Under the pieces are notes generated by a model, which was given only the letters and a program-made list of their open reading frames with translations, did not search any database and had not been told where the DNA came from. A DNA stretch of 64,000 nt from HGM12587 sp045128635 (GTDB taxonomy: Bacteria > Bacillota > Clostridia > Lachnospirales > Lachnospiraceae). Every line of letters starts with the position of its first letter. Within the stretch, counting starts at the first letter, position 1. Where the stretch lies: positions 1 through 64,000 of the forward strand of contig JBGVRS010000052.1 of the NCBI GenBank assembly GCA_045128635.1, written 5' to 3'. A program made the position numbers and the translations under genes. Below, piece by piece: positions 43,518-51,976 of the stretch.

Positions 43518-46500
43518 ATGAAAAGTTTAACGTACCCCTTAAAGCAGGTAGAGGTAATTTCTAAAACCGCAGAAAAACTGAATAAAGAAACGGGTGTACA
43601 GCTGCTGACAGGTTGTATCGATTCGCAGAAAACACATCTTGCCTATGCATTGGGCGAGGGGTTTCAAAAGAAACTGATCGTCACCTACAGTGAACTAAAA
43701 GCAAAGGAAATCTTTGAGGAATATAAAGTTTTTGGACAGAATGTCTATTGGTATCCGGCAAAAGATTTTCTCTTTTTTCATGCAGACATTCAGGGGAAAC
43801 TTTTGGAAGAGCAGAGACTTCTTGCACTGCAGGCATTGATGGAGCAGGAAGAGGTAACCATTATTACCACCATTGATGGCTGTATGGGAAAAGTAAAACC
43901 ATTACAGGATTTAAAAAATCAGGTACTGACCATTGATATGGAAAGTATCGTGGAATTAGATGCCCTGAAAGTGCTGCTTGCCGATATTGGCTATGAGCGC
44001 GTTGGACAGGTGGAGAGTAAGGGAGAATTTGCAATTCGCGGCGGTATCATTGATATTTATTCGCTGACAGACGAGGTGCCGGTGCGTATTGAACTTTGGG
44101 ATGATGAGATTGATTCTATTCGAAGCTTTGATGCGGAAAGTCAGCGTTCCATTGAAAATCTGGAGAGTATCAAAATTTATCCGGCGAAAGAACCGGAGGC
44201 GAAATTCCAGAAAGAAAGTATTAGTTTCTTGGAATATTTTGCGGATAAAGACAGTGTCGTTTTTCTGGATGAGCCGAATCGCTTGATTGAAAAAGCAGAT
44301 ACGGTGGAAAAGGAATTTTGTGAAAGCATTCAGAATCGTATTGAGCAGGGAAAAACTGCACCGGAGGAAGTTTATGCCGTATCAAGTGCCGCAGAGGTAT
44401 TTGGAAAGCTGGAAAGAGTCAAATGTGCAGCCTTCTGTATGCTGGAGACAAAAATCAAGGAATTAACTGTAAAGAATAAATTTGCTCTGGAAGTCAGAGG
44501 AATTAACAGCTATCAGAACAGCTTTGAGCTTCTTACAAAGGATTTAAAACGCTGGAAAAAAGAAAAGTACCGTACTGTACTTTTGTGTTCCTCCAGAACA
44601 AGAGCAAAGCGTCTTGCTCAGGATTTACAGAACGAAGAATTAAATGCATTTTACACAGATGATGAAACACGTGTAGTAAATCCCGGAGAAATTGTTCTTC
44701 TGTACGGAAATGTGAAAAACGGTTATGAATATCCGATGTTAAAATTTGCGGTATTATCTGAGACTGACATTTTCGGCGGAGAAAAAAAGAAGAAAAAGAA
44801 AAAGCAGACCCGGTATGAGGGTCAGAAAATACAGAGTTTTTCAGAACTTTCCATTGGTGATTATGTGGTTCATGAAAATCATGGACTTGGAATTTACCGT
44901 GGGATTGAAAAGGTCGAAGTTGAGAAGAAATTAAAAGATTATATTAAGATAGAATATGCCGGCAGCGGAAACCTTTATATTTTAGCGACGCAGCTGGAAA
45001 CACTGCAAAAATATGCATCTTCGGATGCAAAAAAACCAAAGCTGAACAGGCTTGGTGGCAGTGAGTGGGCGCGCACAAAGACAAGAGTTCGAAGTGCGGT
45101 GCAGGACATTGCGAAAGACCTGGTAGAGCTTTATGCAGCCAGAGCAGAACGAAATGGGTTTGTCTATGGAGAAGATACTCTCTGGCAGACAGAATTTGAA
45201 GAAATGTTCCCATTTGAGGAAACGGAAGATCAGATTGCAGCCATTGAAGCTACAAAGCGGGATATGGAAAGCACAAAGATCATGGACCGCCTCATCTGCG
45301 GAGATGTTGGATACGGAAAGACAGAGATTGCAATCCGTGCAGCTTTCAAAGCAGTGCAGGAAAACAAGCAGGTTGTTTATCTGGTGCCGACAACAATTTT
45401 AGCTCAGCAGCATTATAATACCTTTGTGCAGCGTATGAAGGAATTTCCGGTACGTGTGGATCTGCTTTGCAGGTTCAGAACCCCGGCACAGCAGAAAAAG
45501 ACGCTGGAAGATTTGAAAAAGGGACTGGTGGATATTGTCATCGGAACCCACAGAGTTCTTTCAAAAGATGTGCAGTACAAGGATCTGGGACTTTTGATCA
45601 TCGACGAAGAACAGCGTTTTGGTGTTGCTCATAAAGAAAAGATTAAAAAATTAAAAGAAAATATTGATGTGCTGACACTGACAGCAACCCCGATTCCAAG
45701 AACACTTCATATGAGCCTGATTGGAATCAGAGATATGAGTGTGTTGGAAGAAGCTCCGCAGGATCGTCTGCCGATTCAGACTTACGTCATGGAATACGAG
45801 GATGAGATGGTGCGTGCGGCGATTCACAGAGAACTTGCCAGAGGCGGTCAGGTTTACTTTGTATATAACAGAGTCAATACCATTGCGGATATGGCGGCCC
45901 ATATCGAAAAACTGGTTCCGGAAGCAAATGTTGCCTTTGCTCATGGACAGATGAGTGAAAAAGAACTGGAAAAGAAAATGTATGAATTTATCTCCGGTGA
46001 GACGGATGTTCTGGTATCTACAACGATCATTGAAACAGGTCTGGACATTTCCAATGTAAATACCATGATCATTCATGATGCAGACCAGATGGGACTTTCA
46101 CAGCTTTATCAGCTGCGTGGTCGTGTAGGACGTTCCAACAGAACGGCATATGCATTTTTACTTTACCGCCGTGGAAAATATTTATCAGAAATCGCAGAAA
46201 AACGTCTGCATGCCATTCGTGAATTTACGGATCTTGGAAGCGGATTTAAGATTGCCATGAGGGATTTGGAAATCCGTGGGGCAGGAAATCTGCTGGGTGC
46301 AGAGCAGCATGGACATATGCAGTCAGTTGGTTATGATTTGTATTGCAAAATGTTAAATGAAGCAGTGAAAGAATTAAAAGGTACTGCAAAAGTGGAAGAC
46401 CGTTACGAGACTGTTCTTGACCTTGAAACAGATGCCTACATTCCGGATTCTTATATTAAAAATGAAGCGCAGAAGCTTGATATTTATAAACGCATTGCTA

Positions 46501-46871
46501 CTTTGGAAAATGCAGAGGAATGTGAGGATATGACAGAAGAACTGACAGACCGTTTTGGAGAACCGCCGAAAGCAGTCTTAAATCTTCTGGAAATTGCAAA
46601 ACTGAAAGCTCAGGCACATTTCCTTTATATTACGGAAGTTTCCGGTAACTCAAATCGTCTGAAACTGACCATGTATGAAAAAGCAGGAATTGCGATTACG
46701 CAGATTCCAAAGTTGATCGAACGATATCAGGGTGCACTAAAATTTCAGGCAGCAGAGGCGCCATACTTTTTATATGAACGTAAGAACAATAAAAAAGCAG
46801 AAATGCATGTTCTGAAAACATTGGCGTATCTTTTGGATGATATGAAGATGCTTTTAGAGGAAGAAGCGTGA
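43518..46871 (+). CDS. mfd: Transcription-repair coupling factor
   Basis: A 1117-residue translocase that removes stalled RNA polymerase and recruits UvrA. The UvrB-like N-terminal domains (about 1-330) are followed by a lysine-rich linker (EKKKKKKKQTRYEG). Next comes the CarD-like RNA polymerase interaction domain (GDYVVHENHGLGIYRGIE, about 450). The RecG-type motor has Walker A GDVGYGKTE near residue 600, DEEQRFG, ATPIPRTL and QLRGRVGRS. The TRCF C-terminal domain is intact. Confidence 0.97.
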   Translation: MKSLTYPLKQVEVISKTAEKLNKETGVQLLTGCIDSQKTHLAYALGEGFQKKLIVTYSELKAKEIFEEYKVFGQNVYWYPAKDFLFFHADIQGKLLEEQRLLALQALMEQEEVTIITTIDGCMGKVKPLQDLKNQVLTIDMESIVELDALKVLLADIGYERVGQVESKGEFAIRGGIIDIYSLTDEVPVRIELWDDEIDSIRSFDAESQRSIENLESIKIYPAKEPEAKFQKESISFLEYFADKDSVVFLDEPNRLIEKADTVEKEFCESIQNRIEQGKTAPEEVYAVSSAAEVFGKLERVKCAAFCMLETKIKELTVKNKFALEVRGINSYQNSFELLTKDLKRWKKEKYRTVLLCSSRTRAKRLAQDLQNEELNAFYTDDETRVVNPGEIVLLYGNVKNGYEYPMLKFAVLSETDIFGGEKKKKKKKQTRYEGQKIQSFSELSIGDYVVHENHGLGIYRGIEKVEVEKKLKDYIKIEYAGSGNLYILATQLETLQKYASSDAKKPKLNRLGGSEWARTKTRVRSAVQDIAKDLVELYAARAERNGFVYGEDTLWQTEFEEMFPFEETEDQIAAIEATKRDMESTKIMDRLICGDVGYGKTEIAIRAAFKAVQENKQVVYLVPTTILAQQHYNTFVQRMKEFPVRVDLLCRFRTPAQQKKTLEDLKKGLVDIVIGTHRVLSKDVQYKDLGLLIIDEEQRFGVAHKEKIKKLKENIDVLTLTATPIPRTLHMSLIGIRDMSVLEEAPQDRLPIQTYVMEYEDEMVRAAIHRELARGGQVYFVYNRVNTIADMAAHIEKLVPEANVAFAHGQMSEKELEKKMYEFISGETDVLVSTTIIETGLDISNVNTMIIHDADQMGLSQLYQLRGRVGRSNRTAYAFLLYRRGKYLSEIAEKRLHAIREFTDLGSGFKIAMRDLEIRGAGNLLGAEQHGHMQSVGYDLYCKMLNEAVKELKGTAKVEDRYETVLDLETDAYIPDSYIKNEAQKLDIYKRIATLENAEECEDMTEELTDRFGEPPKAVLNLLEIAKLKAQAHFLYITEVSGNSNRLKLTMYEKAGIAITQIPKLIERYQGALKFQAAEAPYFLYERKNNKKAEMHVLKTLAYLLDDMKMLLEEEA

Positions 46872-46898
46872 AAAAAGTATGAAATTTCGTGAAAAAGG

Positions 46899-46927
46899 TT
46901 GCCCTGACTACGAAAAATAACTATAAT
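46899..46927 (+). promoter_or_regulatory. Predicted promoter for the PrsA/SurA-like gene
   Basis: -35 TTGCCC (46899-46904), 17-bp spacer, perfect -10 TATAAT (46922-46927), 37 nt before the start codon. Confidence 0.6.
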
Positions 46928-46963
46928 ACGATACAGAAGTTTAAAATTGAGGAGGCGTATGTG

Positions 46964-47965
46964 ATGAAAAAAATCGCAAAAGCACTTGTTGTAGTTGGCC
47001 TTGTTGCCAGCATGGCGATTGGCATGGTTGGATGCGGAAGCAAACCAGTGGACGGAAGCCAGGTCGTTGCAACAGTTGGAGAAAAAGAAATGACACTTGG
47101 GGAAGCAAACTTCCTTCTTAGATACCAGCAGGTACAGACAGAAACCTATTATGAAAGCATGCTTGGTGAAGGCATCTATGAAATGGACCTTTATGGTACA
47201 GGCTCTACTTATGGCGCTGATTTTAAAGCAGACGTTATGAGACAGATGCAGGAATATTATGTAATTGAAGAAAAAGCAGCTGACTATGGTGTTGCATTAA
47301 CAGAAGAAGATACAGCAGCGATTGCAGAAGCAGCAAAGGCATTCGTGGAAGCAAATGAAGCAGCAACATTGGAACAGATGAGTGCTGATCAGGCAACTGT
47401 AGAAAAAGTGTTAACTCTGATGACACTGAGAAGTAAAGTGGCAGCTGCAGTAAAAGCAGAAGCTGATGTAACAGTAACTGACGAAGAAGCAGCACAGAGA
47501 GGCTTCAGCTACATCACAATTGCAAAAGGCAGTGGTGAAGAAGCTTTAACCGAAGAAGAAATTCAGGAAAACAAAGACAAGCTCACAGCAGTGATCGCAA
47601 GCGTAAAGAGTGGAAATACAATTGAAGGTGCAGCAGTTGAACAGGGGCTTACAGCATACACCGGAAATTACGGAGAAGGAACAGATACTTACTACGATGC
47701 AGAGCTGATTACAGCAATGGATGCAATCAAAGAAGGCGATGTAACAGAAATCGTTGAAACAGATGCTCAGCTTTATCTTGCACAGGTAACTGCAGAAGTT
47801 GATGAAGAAGCAACTGCAAACAGAAAAGAAACATTGCTTACAACTGCACAGACAGAATATTTCAACAACCTTTTAGAAACATGGGTAGCTGATTATCCAT
47901 TAACAGTTGTTGATTCTGTTTGGGAACAGGTTGTATTTGACAGAAGCTACGAAATGGCTCAGTAA
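46964..47965 (+). CDS. PrsA/SurA-like foldase lipoprotein
   Basis: A 333-residue exported lipoprotein. The start is ATG 46964, 8 nt after GAGGAGG. The signal peptide ends MAIGMVGCGSK with a lipobox, so the mature N terminus is the lipidated Cys. A SurA_N-like chaperone segment follows (VATVGEKEMTLGEANFLLRY). A parvulin-like region near 180-300 (FSYITIAKGSGEEALTEEE) is degenerate, so isomerase activity is doubtful. It is alanine- and glutamate-rich with long helices. The likely role is folding of secreted proteins. Confidence 0.8.
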   Translation: MKKIAKALVVVGLVASMAIGMVGCGSKPVDGSQVVATVGEKEMTLGEANFLLRYQQVQTETYYESMLGEGIYEMDLYGTGSTYGADFKADVMRQMQEYYVIEEKAADYGVALTEEDTAAIAEAAKAFVEANEAATLEQMSADQATVEKVLTLMTLRSKVAAAVKAEADVTVTDEEAAQRGFSYITIAKGSGEEALTEEEIQENKDKLTAVIASVKSGNTIEGAAVEQGLTAYTGNYGEGTDTYYDAELITAMDAIKEGDVTEIVETDAQLYLAQVTAEVDEEATANRKETLLTTAQTEYFNNLLETWVADYPLTVVDSVWEQVVFDRSYEMAQ

Positions 47966-47977
47966 TATAAAAAATGG

Positions 47978-48005
47978 GGGGAATCAGGAGACTGATTCCC
48001 CTTTT
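47978..48005 (+). terminator. Intrinsic terminator after the foldase gene
   Basis: Perfect stem GGGGAATCAG (47978-47987) / CTGATTCCCC (47992-48001), loop GAGA, then TTTT. It lies only 7 nt before the Shine-Dalgarno site of the glucosidase gene. Confidence 0.8.
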
Positions 48006-48027
48006 ATGTTCAAAGGAGGATCTTTAT

Positions 48028-49701
48028 ATGAAGAAACAATGGTGGCACAATAAGATAGCCTATCAGATATATCCAAAGAGCTTTTATGATACCAACGGTG
48101 ATGGAATTGGTGACATTAAGGGCATTACAGCAAAGCTGGATTATCTAAAGGATTTGGGCGTGGATATTATCTGGATCTGTCCAATCTATGCATCTCCAAT
48201 GGTGGATCAGGGATATGATATTTCTGATTATTATGCAGTCAATCCATGCTTTGGAACCATGGAGGATTTTGATGAGCTTCTTGCAGAAACAAAAAAGAGA
48301 GACATGCACATTTTGATGGATCTGGTGGTCAATCATTGCTCCGACCAGCATGAATGGTTCCAGAAGGCATGCAAAGATCCGGATGGAGAATATGGGAAAT
48401 ATTTTTATATTATGGATGGGAAAGATGGCAATCCGCCAAACAACTGGAGAGCAGAATTTGGAGGCAGCTGTTGGGATAAGATTCCGGGATACGATAATAA
48501 ATTTTATTTTCATACATTCGCAAAAGAACAGCCGGATTTAAACTGGGAAAACAAAACAGTCAGAGAAGAAGTTTATAAGATGGTTAACTGGTGGCTGGAT
48601 AAGGGCATTTCCGGTTTTCGAATTGATGCGATCATCAATATAAAGAAAGACCTTACCTGGGAATCTCTGCCGGCGGACAGCGCGGATGGAACGGTTTCTG
48701 TGTTTGAAACCAATAAGCGTGCTCATGGAATCGGTGAATTTTTGGGAGAACTTCGTGATAGATGTTTCCTGCCGCACAATGCATTGACGGTTGGGGAAGT
48801 GTTTAACAGCACACCGGAACAGCTGGAGGAATTTATCGGAGAGAACGGATATTTCTCTACTATGTTTGAATTTGAACATTGTCTGACAACCTTTGCAGGA
48901 GCACACTGGTGTGACAGTGTGCCGTTTGAATTTAAAAAATGGAGAGATGTGGTTCTGAACAACCAGCTCTATGTGAATGATTTGGCATTTGAAGCAAATA
49001 TTATTGAGAATCATGACCAGACCCGAGGGGTAAGTTACTTTATCCCGGAAGAGGATTACTCTTATGAGAGCGTCACTGCACTTGCAACGGTAATGCTGCT
49101 TTTGAAAGGAATTCCATTTATTTATCAGGGACAGGAAATCGGCATGAGAAACTGTCGATTCGAATCTGCGGATGATTATGAGGATATTAGTACTTTAGAG
49201 CAGTACAAGCAGGCGATTGCAAAAGGACACAGTGTGGAAAGTGCAATGAATGTGTGTTATCAGTACAGCAGGGATAATGCCAGAACACCTATGCAGTGGA
49301 ATGCAAAAGAAAATGCAGGTTTTACCACAGGAACTCCATGGTTTCAGGTGAATCCAAATTACACGCAGATCAATGTGGAAACAGATCTTGCAGCAGAAAA
49401 ATCAGTTTTTAAGTTTTATAAGAAACTGATTGCACTTCGAAAATCACCGGAATACGAGAAGATTCTTGTAGAAGGAAATACCAGACCTGTTTATATAGAA
49501 GAAGATTCTATTTTTGCTTACGAACGTATTTCAAAGGATGATAATAAAAAAGTTCTGGTAATTTCAAACTACCAGAACTTGGAATATAATTTTAAATTCA
49601 ATCACACTTTTGAAGAAGTGCTTTTAAACAATTATGACAATCTGGAAATTAAGAATGGAGAACTTTTCCTGAAGCCTTACCAGACAGTCGTGCTGAAATA
49701 A
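48028..49701 (+). CDS. GH13 alpha-glucosidase (oligo-1,6-glucosidase type)
   Basis: A 557-residue cytoplasmic enzyme without a signal peptide. It begins WWHNKIAYQIYPKSFYDTNGDGIGD, the usual start of oligo-1,6-glucosidases. Catalytic residues are Asp200 (GFRIDAI), Glu257 (VGEVFN) and Asp330 (ENHDQTR). The fourth region of alpha-1,6-active members is consistent with isomaltose or panose-type substrates, but specificity is inferred. AAAGGAGG fits ATG 48028; the earlier ATG at 47974 lies across the terminator. Its 3' end overlaps the convergent PAP2 gene by 53 bp. Confidence 0.93.
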   Translation: MKKQWWHNKIAYQIYPKSFYDTNGDGIGDIKGITAKLDYLKDLGVDIIWICPIYASPMVDQGYDISDYYAVNPCFGTMEDFDELLAETKKRDMHILMDLVVNHCSDQHEWFQKACKDPDGEYGKYFYIMDGKDGNPPNNWRAEFGGSCWDKIPGYDNKFYFHTFAKEQPDLNWENKTVREEVYKMVNWWLDKGISGFRIDAIINIKKDLTWESLPADSADGTVSVFETNKRAHGIGEFLGELRDRCFLPHNALTVGEVFNSTPEQLEEFIGENGYFSTMFEFEHCLTTFAGAHWCDSVPFEFKKWRDVVLNNQLYVNDLAFEANIIENHDQTRGVSYFIPEEDYSYESVTALATVMLLLKGIPFIYQGQEIGMRNCRFESADDYEDISTLEQYKQAIAKGHSVESAMNVCYQYSRDNARTPMQWNAKENAGFTTGTPWFQVNPNYTQINVETDLAAEKSVFKFYKKLIALRKSPEYEKILVEGNTRPVYIEEDSIFAYERISKDDNKKVLVISNYQNLEYNFKFNHTFEEVLLNNYDNLEIKNGELFLKPYQTVVLK

Positions 49702-50314
49702 ATTCCCAGTGATATACAACCGGGTAAAATGCAATGTTACAAAACAGTGCAGCAATCACATCGATGACACTGTGCTGTTTTAAGAACATTGTAGAAATTG
49801 TAATTAAAATCATTAATATATGAGACGCCCATCTCCAGGATGGGTGTTTTTTAAATCCTAGGTCTCTGCAAAGGGCAATATCACAGGCAACTGATGCATA
49901 AACGTGTAAACTTGGTAAAATATTGGTCGAAGTATCAATGGTGTATAAGAAGTTGACTGCCCATTTGAAAATGTTGTCTGATTCAATCACCGGTCGTAAG
50001 TTCTGTCCGTTTGGATAGACGAAAGAAACAATGACAAAAACGATCATGCCCAGTTCCATATTGATGATAAAACGATTATATTCTTTTAAGTTTTTATCAG
50101 TCAGTCCAAGGTACGCTACTGTGCCGGCCACATAAAGATACCAAAGCACATAAGGAACTATAAAGTATTCGCAAAAAGGAACCAGATCATCGAATGCTGT
50201 GTGAATAATATTAATTGGAACGTCTCTGGATTCTATAAAGAAGAAGGTTCCAAGATACAAAATTCCGAAAATCAGGATTCCTCTGATGCGTTTCCAGATA
50301 TCGTTGAAACTCAT
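49649..50314 (-). CDS. PAP2-family membrane phosphatase
   Basis: A 221-residue protein with about six membrane helices. The PAP2 catalytic motifs are ILPSLHVYASV (PSLH) and FLKQHSVIDVIAA (His-Asp). The layout resembles the AUR1/inositol-phosphotransferase-like branch, so it may handle a lipid phosphate such as undecaprenyl or phosphatidyl species. The first KxxxxxxRP motif is weak (GQNLRPVIE). The C terminus is encoded inside the glucosidase gene's 3' end on the other strand. Confidence 0.82.
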   Translation of the reverse strand: MSFNDIWKRIRGILIFGILYLGTFFFIESRDVPINIIHTAFDDLVPFCEYFIVPYVLWYLYVAGTVAYLGLTDKNLKEYNRFIINMELGMIVFVIVSFVYPNGQNLRPVIESDNIFKWAVNFLYTIDTSTNILPSLHVYASVACDIALCRDLGFKKHPSWRWASHILMILITISTMFLKQHSVIDVIAALFCNIAFYPVVYHWEFISARLSGKASGKVLHS

Positions 50315-50441
50315 ATTTTACCGCCTTTCTAAATCTGAGGTTATTTTACTATTAAAAAATGCGAAGTCAAGGTAGTTTAGAATTATTTAAGAAAAGTTTT
50401 GGATTATGAAGTAAAAAATATAGAAAGAGGAAATTTAGGTA

Positions 50442-50521
50442 TTGGATATTTTGAGAAATTACGATATACTTTAGCTTATTAAATAATCAGAGTGTGAAGT
50501 GCATGTGAGTTTTCTCACATG
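50442..50521 (+). promoter_or_regulatory. ddh promoter and ribosome-site-proximal hairpin
   Basis: -35 TTGGAT (50442-50447), 17-bp spacer, -10 TATACT (50465-50470). In the short 5' UTR a perfect hairpin CATGTGAG / CTCACATG (50502-50509 / 50514-50521, TTTT loop) ends 2 nt before the GAGGAGG site. It may influence ribosome access. Confidence 0.5.
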
Positions 50522-50539
50522 ATGAGGAGGAATGAAACG

Positions 50540-51532
50540 ATGAAAGAACAGATTCGAATTGGTATTTTAGGATACGGTAACCTTGGAAAAGGTGTGGAAT
50601 GTGCCGTAAAACAGAATGATGATATGAAGCTGGCAGCAGTATTTACAAGACGTGCACCGGAATCCTTAAAGATTCTTACAGAAGGTGTACCGGTTTATTC
50701 GGCAGCAGACGCAGCAGCTCATGCAGATGAAGTAGATGTATTGATTCTTTGCGGCGGAAGTGCAACAGACCTTCCGGCACAGACACCGGAAATGGCAAAA
50801 TATTTTAATGTCATTGACAGCTTTGATACCCATGCAAGAATTCCGGAACATTTTGCAAATGTAGATGCAGCAGCAAAGGCAAGCGGTAAAGTGGGACTCA
50901 TTTCCTGCGGATGGGATCCGGGAATGTTCTCATTAAACAGAGTTTATGCAAGTGCGGTTCTTCCATCAGGAAAAGATTATACATTCTGGGGCAAAGGTGT
51001 CAGCCAGGGACATTCTGATGCAGTTCGTCGTATTGAAGGTGTTGTAGATGCAAGACAGTACACAATTCCAGTGGATGAAGCGCTGGAACAGGTAAGAAGC
51101 GGTTCTAATCCGGAACTTACAACTCGCCAGAAACACACAAGAGAATGTTTTGTGGTAGCAGAAGAAGGGGCAGACCTTGCACGCATTGAAAAAGAAATTG
51201 TGACAATGCCAAACTATTTTGCGGACTATGATACAACGGTACATTTCATTTCTATGGAAGAAATGAAAGCAAATCACAGTGGTATTCCACATGGTGGATT
51301 TGTAATCCGAAGCGGAAAAACAGGATGGAACGAAGAATTTAATAATGTTATTGAATACAGCTTAAAACTGGATTCCAATCCGGCATTTACATCCAGTGTT
51401 ATCGTCGCTTATGCAAGAGCAGTTTATCGCATGGCAAAAGAAGGAATGAGCGGATGTAGGACTGTATTTGATGTAACACCAGCGCAGTTAAGTGCATTTG
51501 ATCCGGAATATTTAAGAGCACATATGCTGTAA
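50540..51532 (+). CDS. ddh: meso-Diaminopimelate D-dehydrogenase
   Basis: Converts tetrahydrodipicolinate directly to meso-diaminopimelate with NADPH and ammonia, for lysine and cell wall. The 330-residue protein has RIGILGYGNLGKGVE, FTRRAPE, LPAQTPEMAKYFNVIDSFD and GWDPGMFSLNR. ATG 50540 follows GAGGAGG by 9 nt; the ATG at 50519 precedes that site. It is monocistronic. Confidence 0.95.
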   Translation: MKEQIRIGILGYGNLGKGVECAVKQNDDMKLAAVFTRRAPESLKILTEGVPVYSAADAAAHADEVDVLILCGGSATDLPAQTPEMAKYFNVIDSFDTHARIPEHFANVDAAAKASGKVGLISCGWDPGMFSLNRVYASAVLPSGKDYTFWGKGVSQGHSDAVRRIEGVVDARQYTIPVDEALEQVRSGSNPELTTRQKHTRECFVVAEEGADLARIEKEIVTMPNYFADYDTTVHFISMEEMKANHSGIPHGGFVIRSGKTGWNEEFNNVIEYSLKLDSNPAFTSSVIVAYARAVYRMAKEGMSGCRTVFDVTPAQLSAFDPEYLRAHML

Positions 51533-51592
51533 GAGGGACAAAGGGTTCCTGTGACAGCTGCAAAAGAAAAGTAGAATAATTAATCAGGGACG

Positions 51593-51652
51593 AAAGCCTT
51601 CATTTACAGATATTACGATTCGTAATCAGATCATGTAAGTGAAGGCTTTTTC
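51593..51652 (+). terminator. Terminator-like hairpin A (shares motif with 54827-54889)
   Basis: Outer 16-bp stem 51593-51608 / 51634-51649 (two G-T pairs), inner palindrome ATTACGA/TTCGTAAT (51612-51626), then TTTTT. It probably ends ddh transcription. Its arm CATTTACAGATATTAC (51601-51616) recurs with one change in hairpin B. Confidence 0.7.
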
Positions 51653-51661
51653 TAAAATAAA

Positions 51662-51675
51662 GATACAAATGTATC
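51662..51675. promoter_or_regulatory. Palindrome before the hydrogenase cassette
   Basis: GATACA AA TGTATC, 6-bp arms, 32 nt before the ferredoxin gene. Possible operator; regulator unknown. Confidence 0.35.
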
Positions 51676-51706
51676 GATAAACATGTATTTTAATGGAGGC
51701 TGAAAA

Positions 51707-51964
51707 ATGTTAATTATCCAGGTTTGTGTGGGAAGCTCCTGTCATTTAAAGGGAGCACCGGAAATCATTGAACTTCTTCAAAAAGCAATTGCAGAGCATG
51801 GGCTGGAAGAGGAAGTGATTCTTATGGGAAATTTCTGCATGGGGAAATGTAACCGGATCGGCGTAACCATTCAGGTGGAAGATGACATTTTTACAGGAGT
51901 TACAAAAGAAGGATTCCAGCAGTTTTTTGAGGAAAATGTACTGACCAGAATAGAAAAATCATAG
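51707..51964 (+). CDS. Thioredoxin-fold [2Fe-2S] ferredoxin
   Basis: An 85-residue protein resembling the C-terminal cluster domain of NADH dehydrogenase NuoE/HydC. The cysteines are CVGSSC (C-x4-C) and CMGKC (C-x3-C), which together bind [2Fe-2S]. GGAGG lies before the ATG. It precedes the [FeFe]-hydrogenase-like gene by 12 nt and probably exchanges electrons with it. Confidence 0.88.
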   Translation: MLIIQVCVGSSCHLKGAPEIIELLQKAIAEHGLEEEVILMGNFCMGKCNRIGVTIQVEDDIFTGVTKEGFQQFFEENVLTRIEKS

Positions 51965-51976
51965 GGGGAATGGCAA

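Noticed and set aside
47235..47495. Leucine-rich 86-residue reading frame on the minus strand
   Set aside because: It is the reverse-strand reading of alanine/glutamate-rich codons in the foldase gene; no ribosome site or family resemblance.
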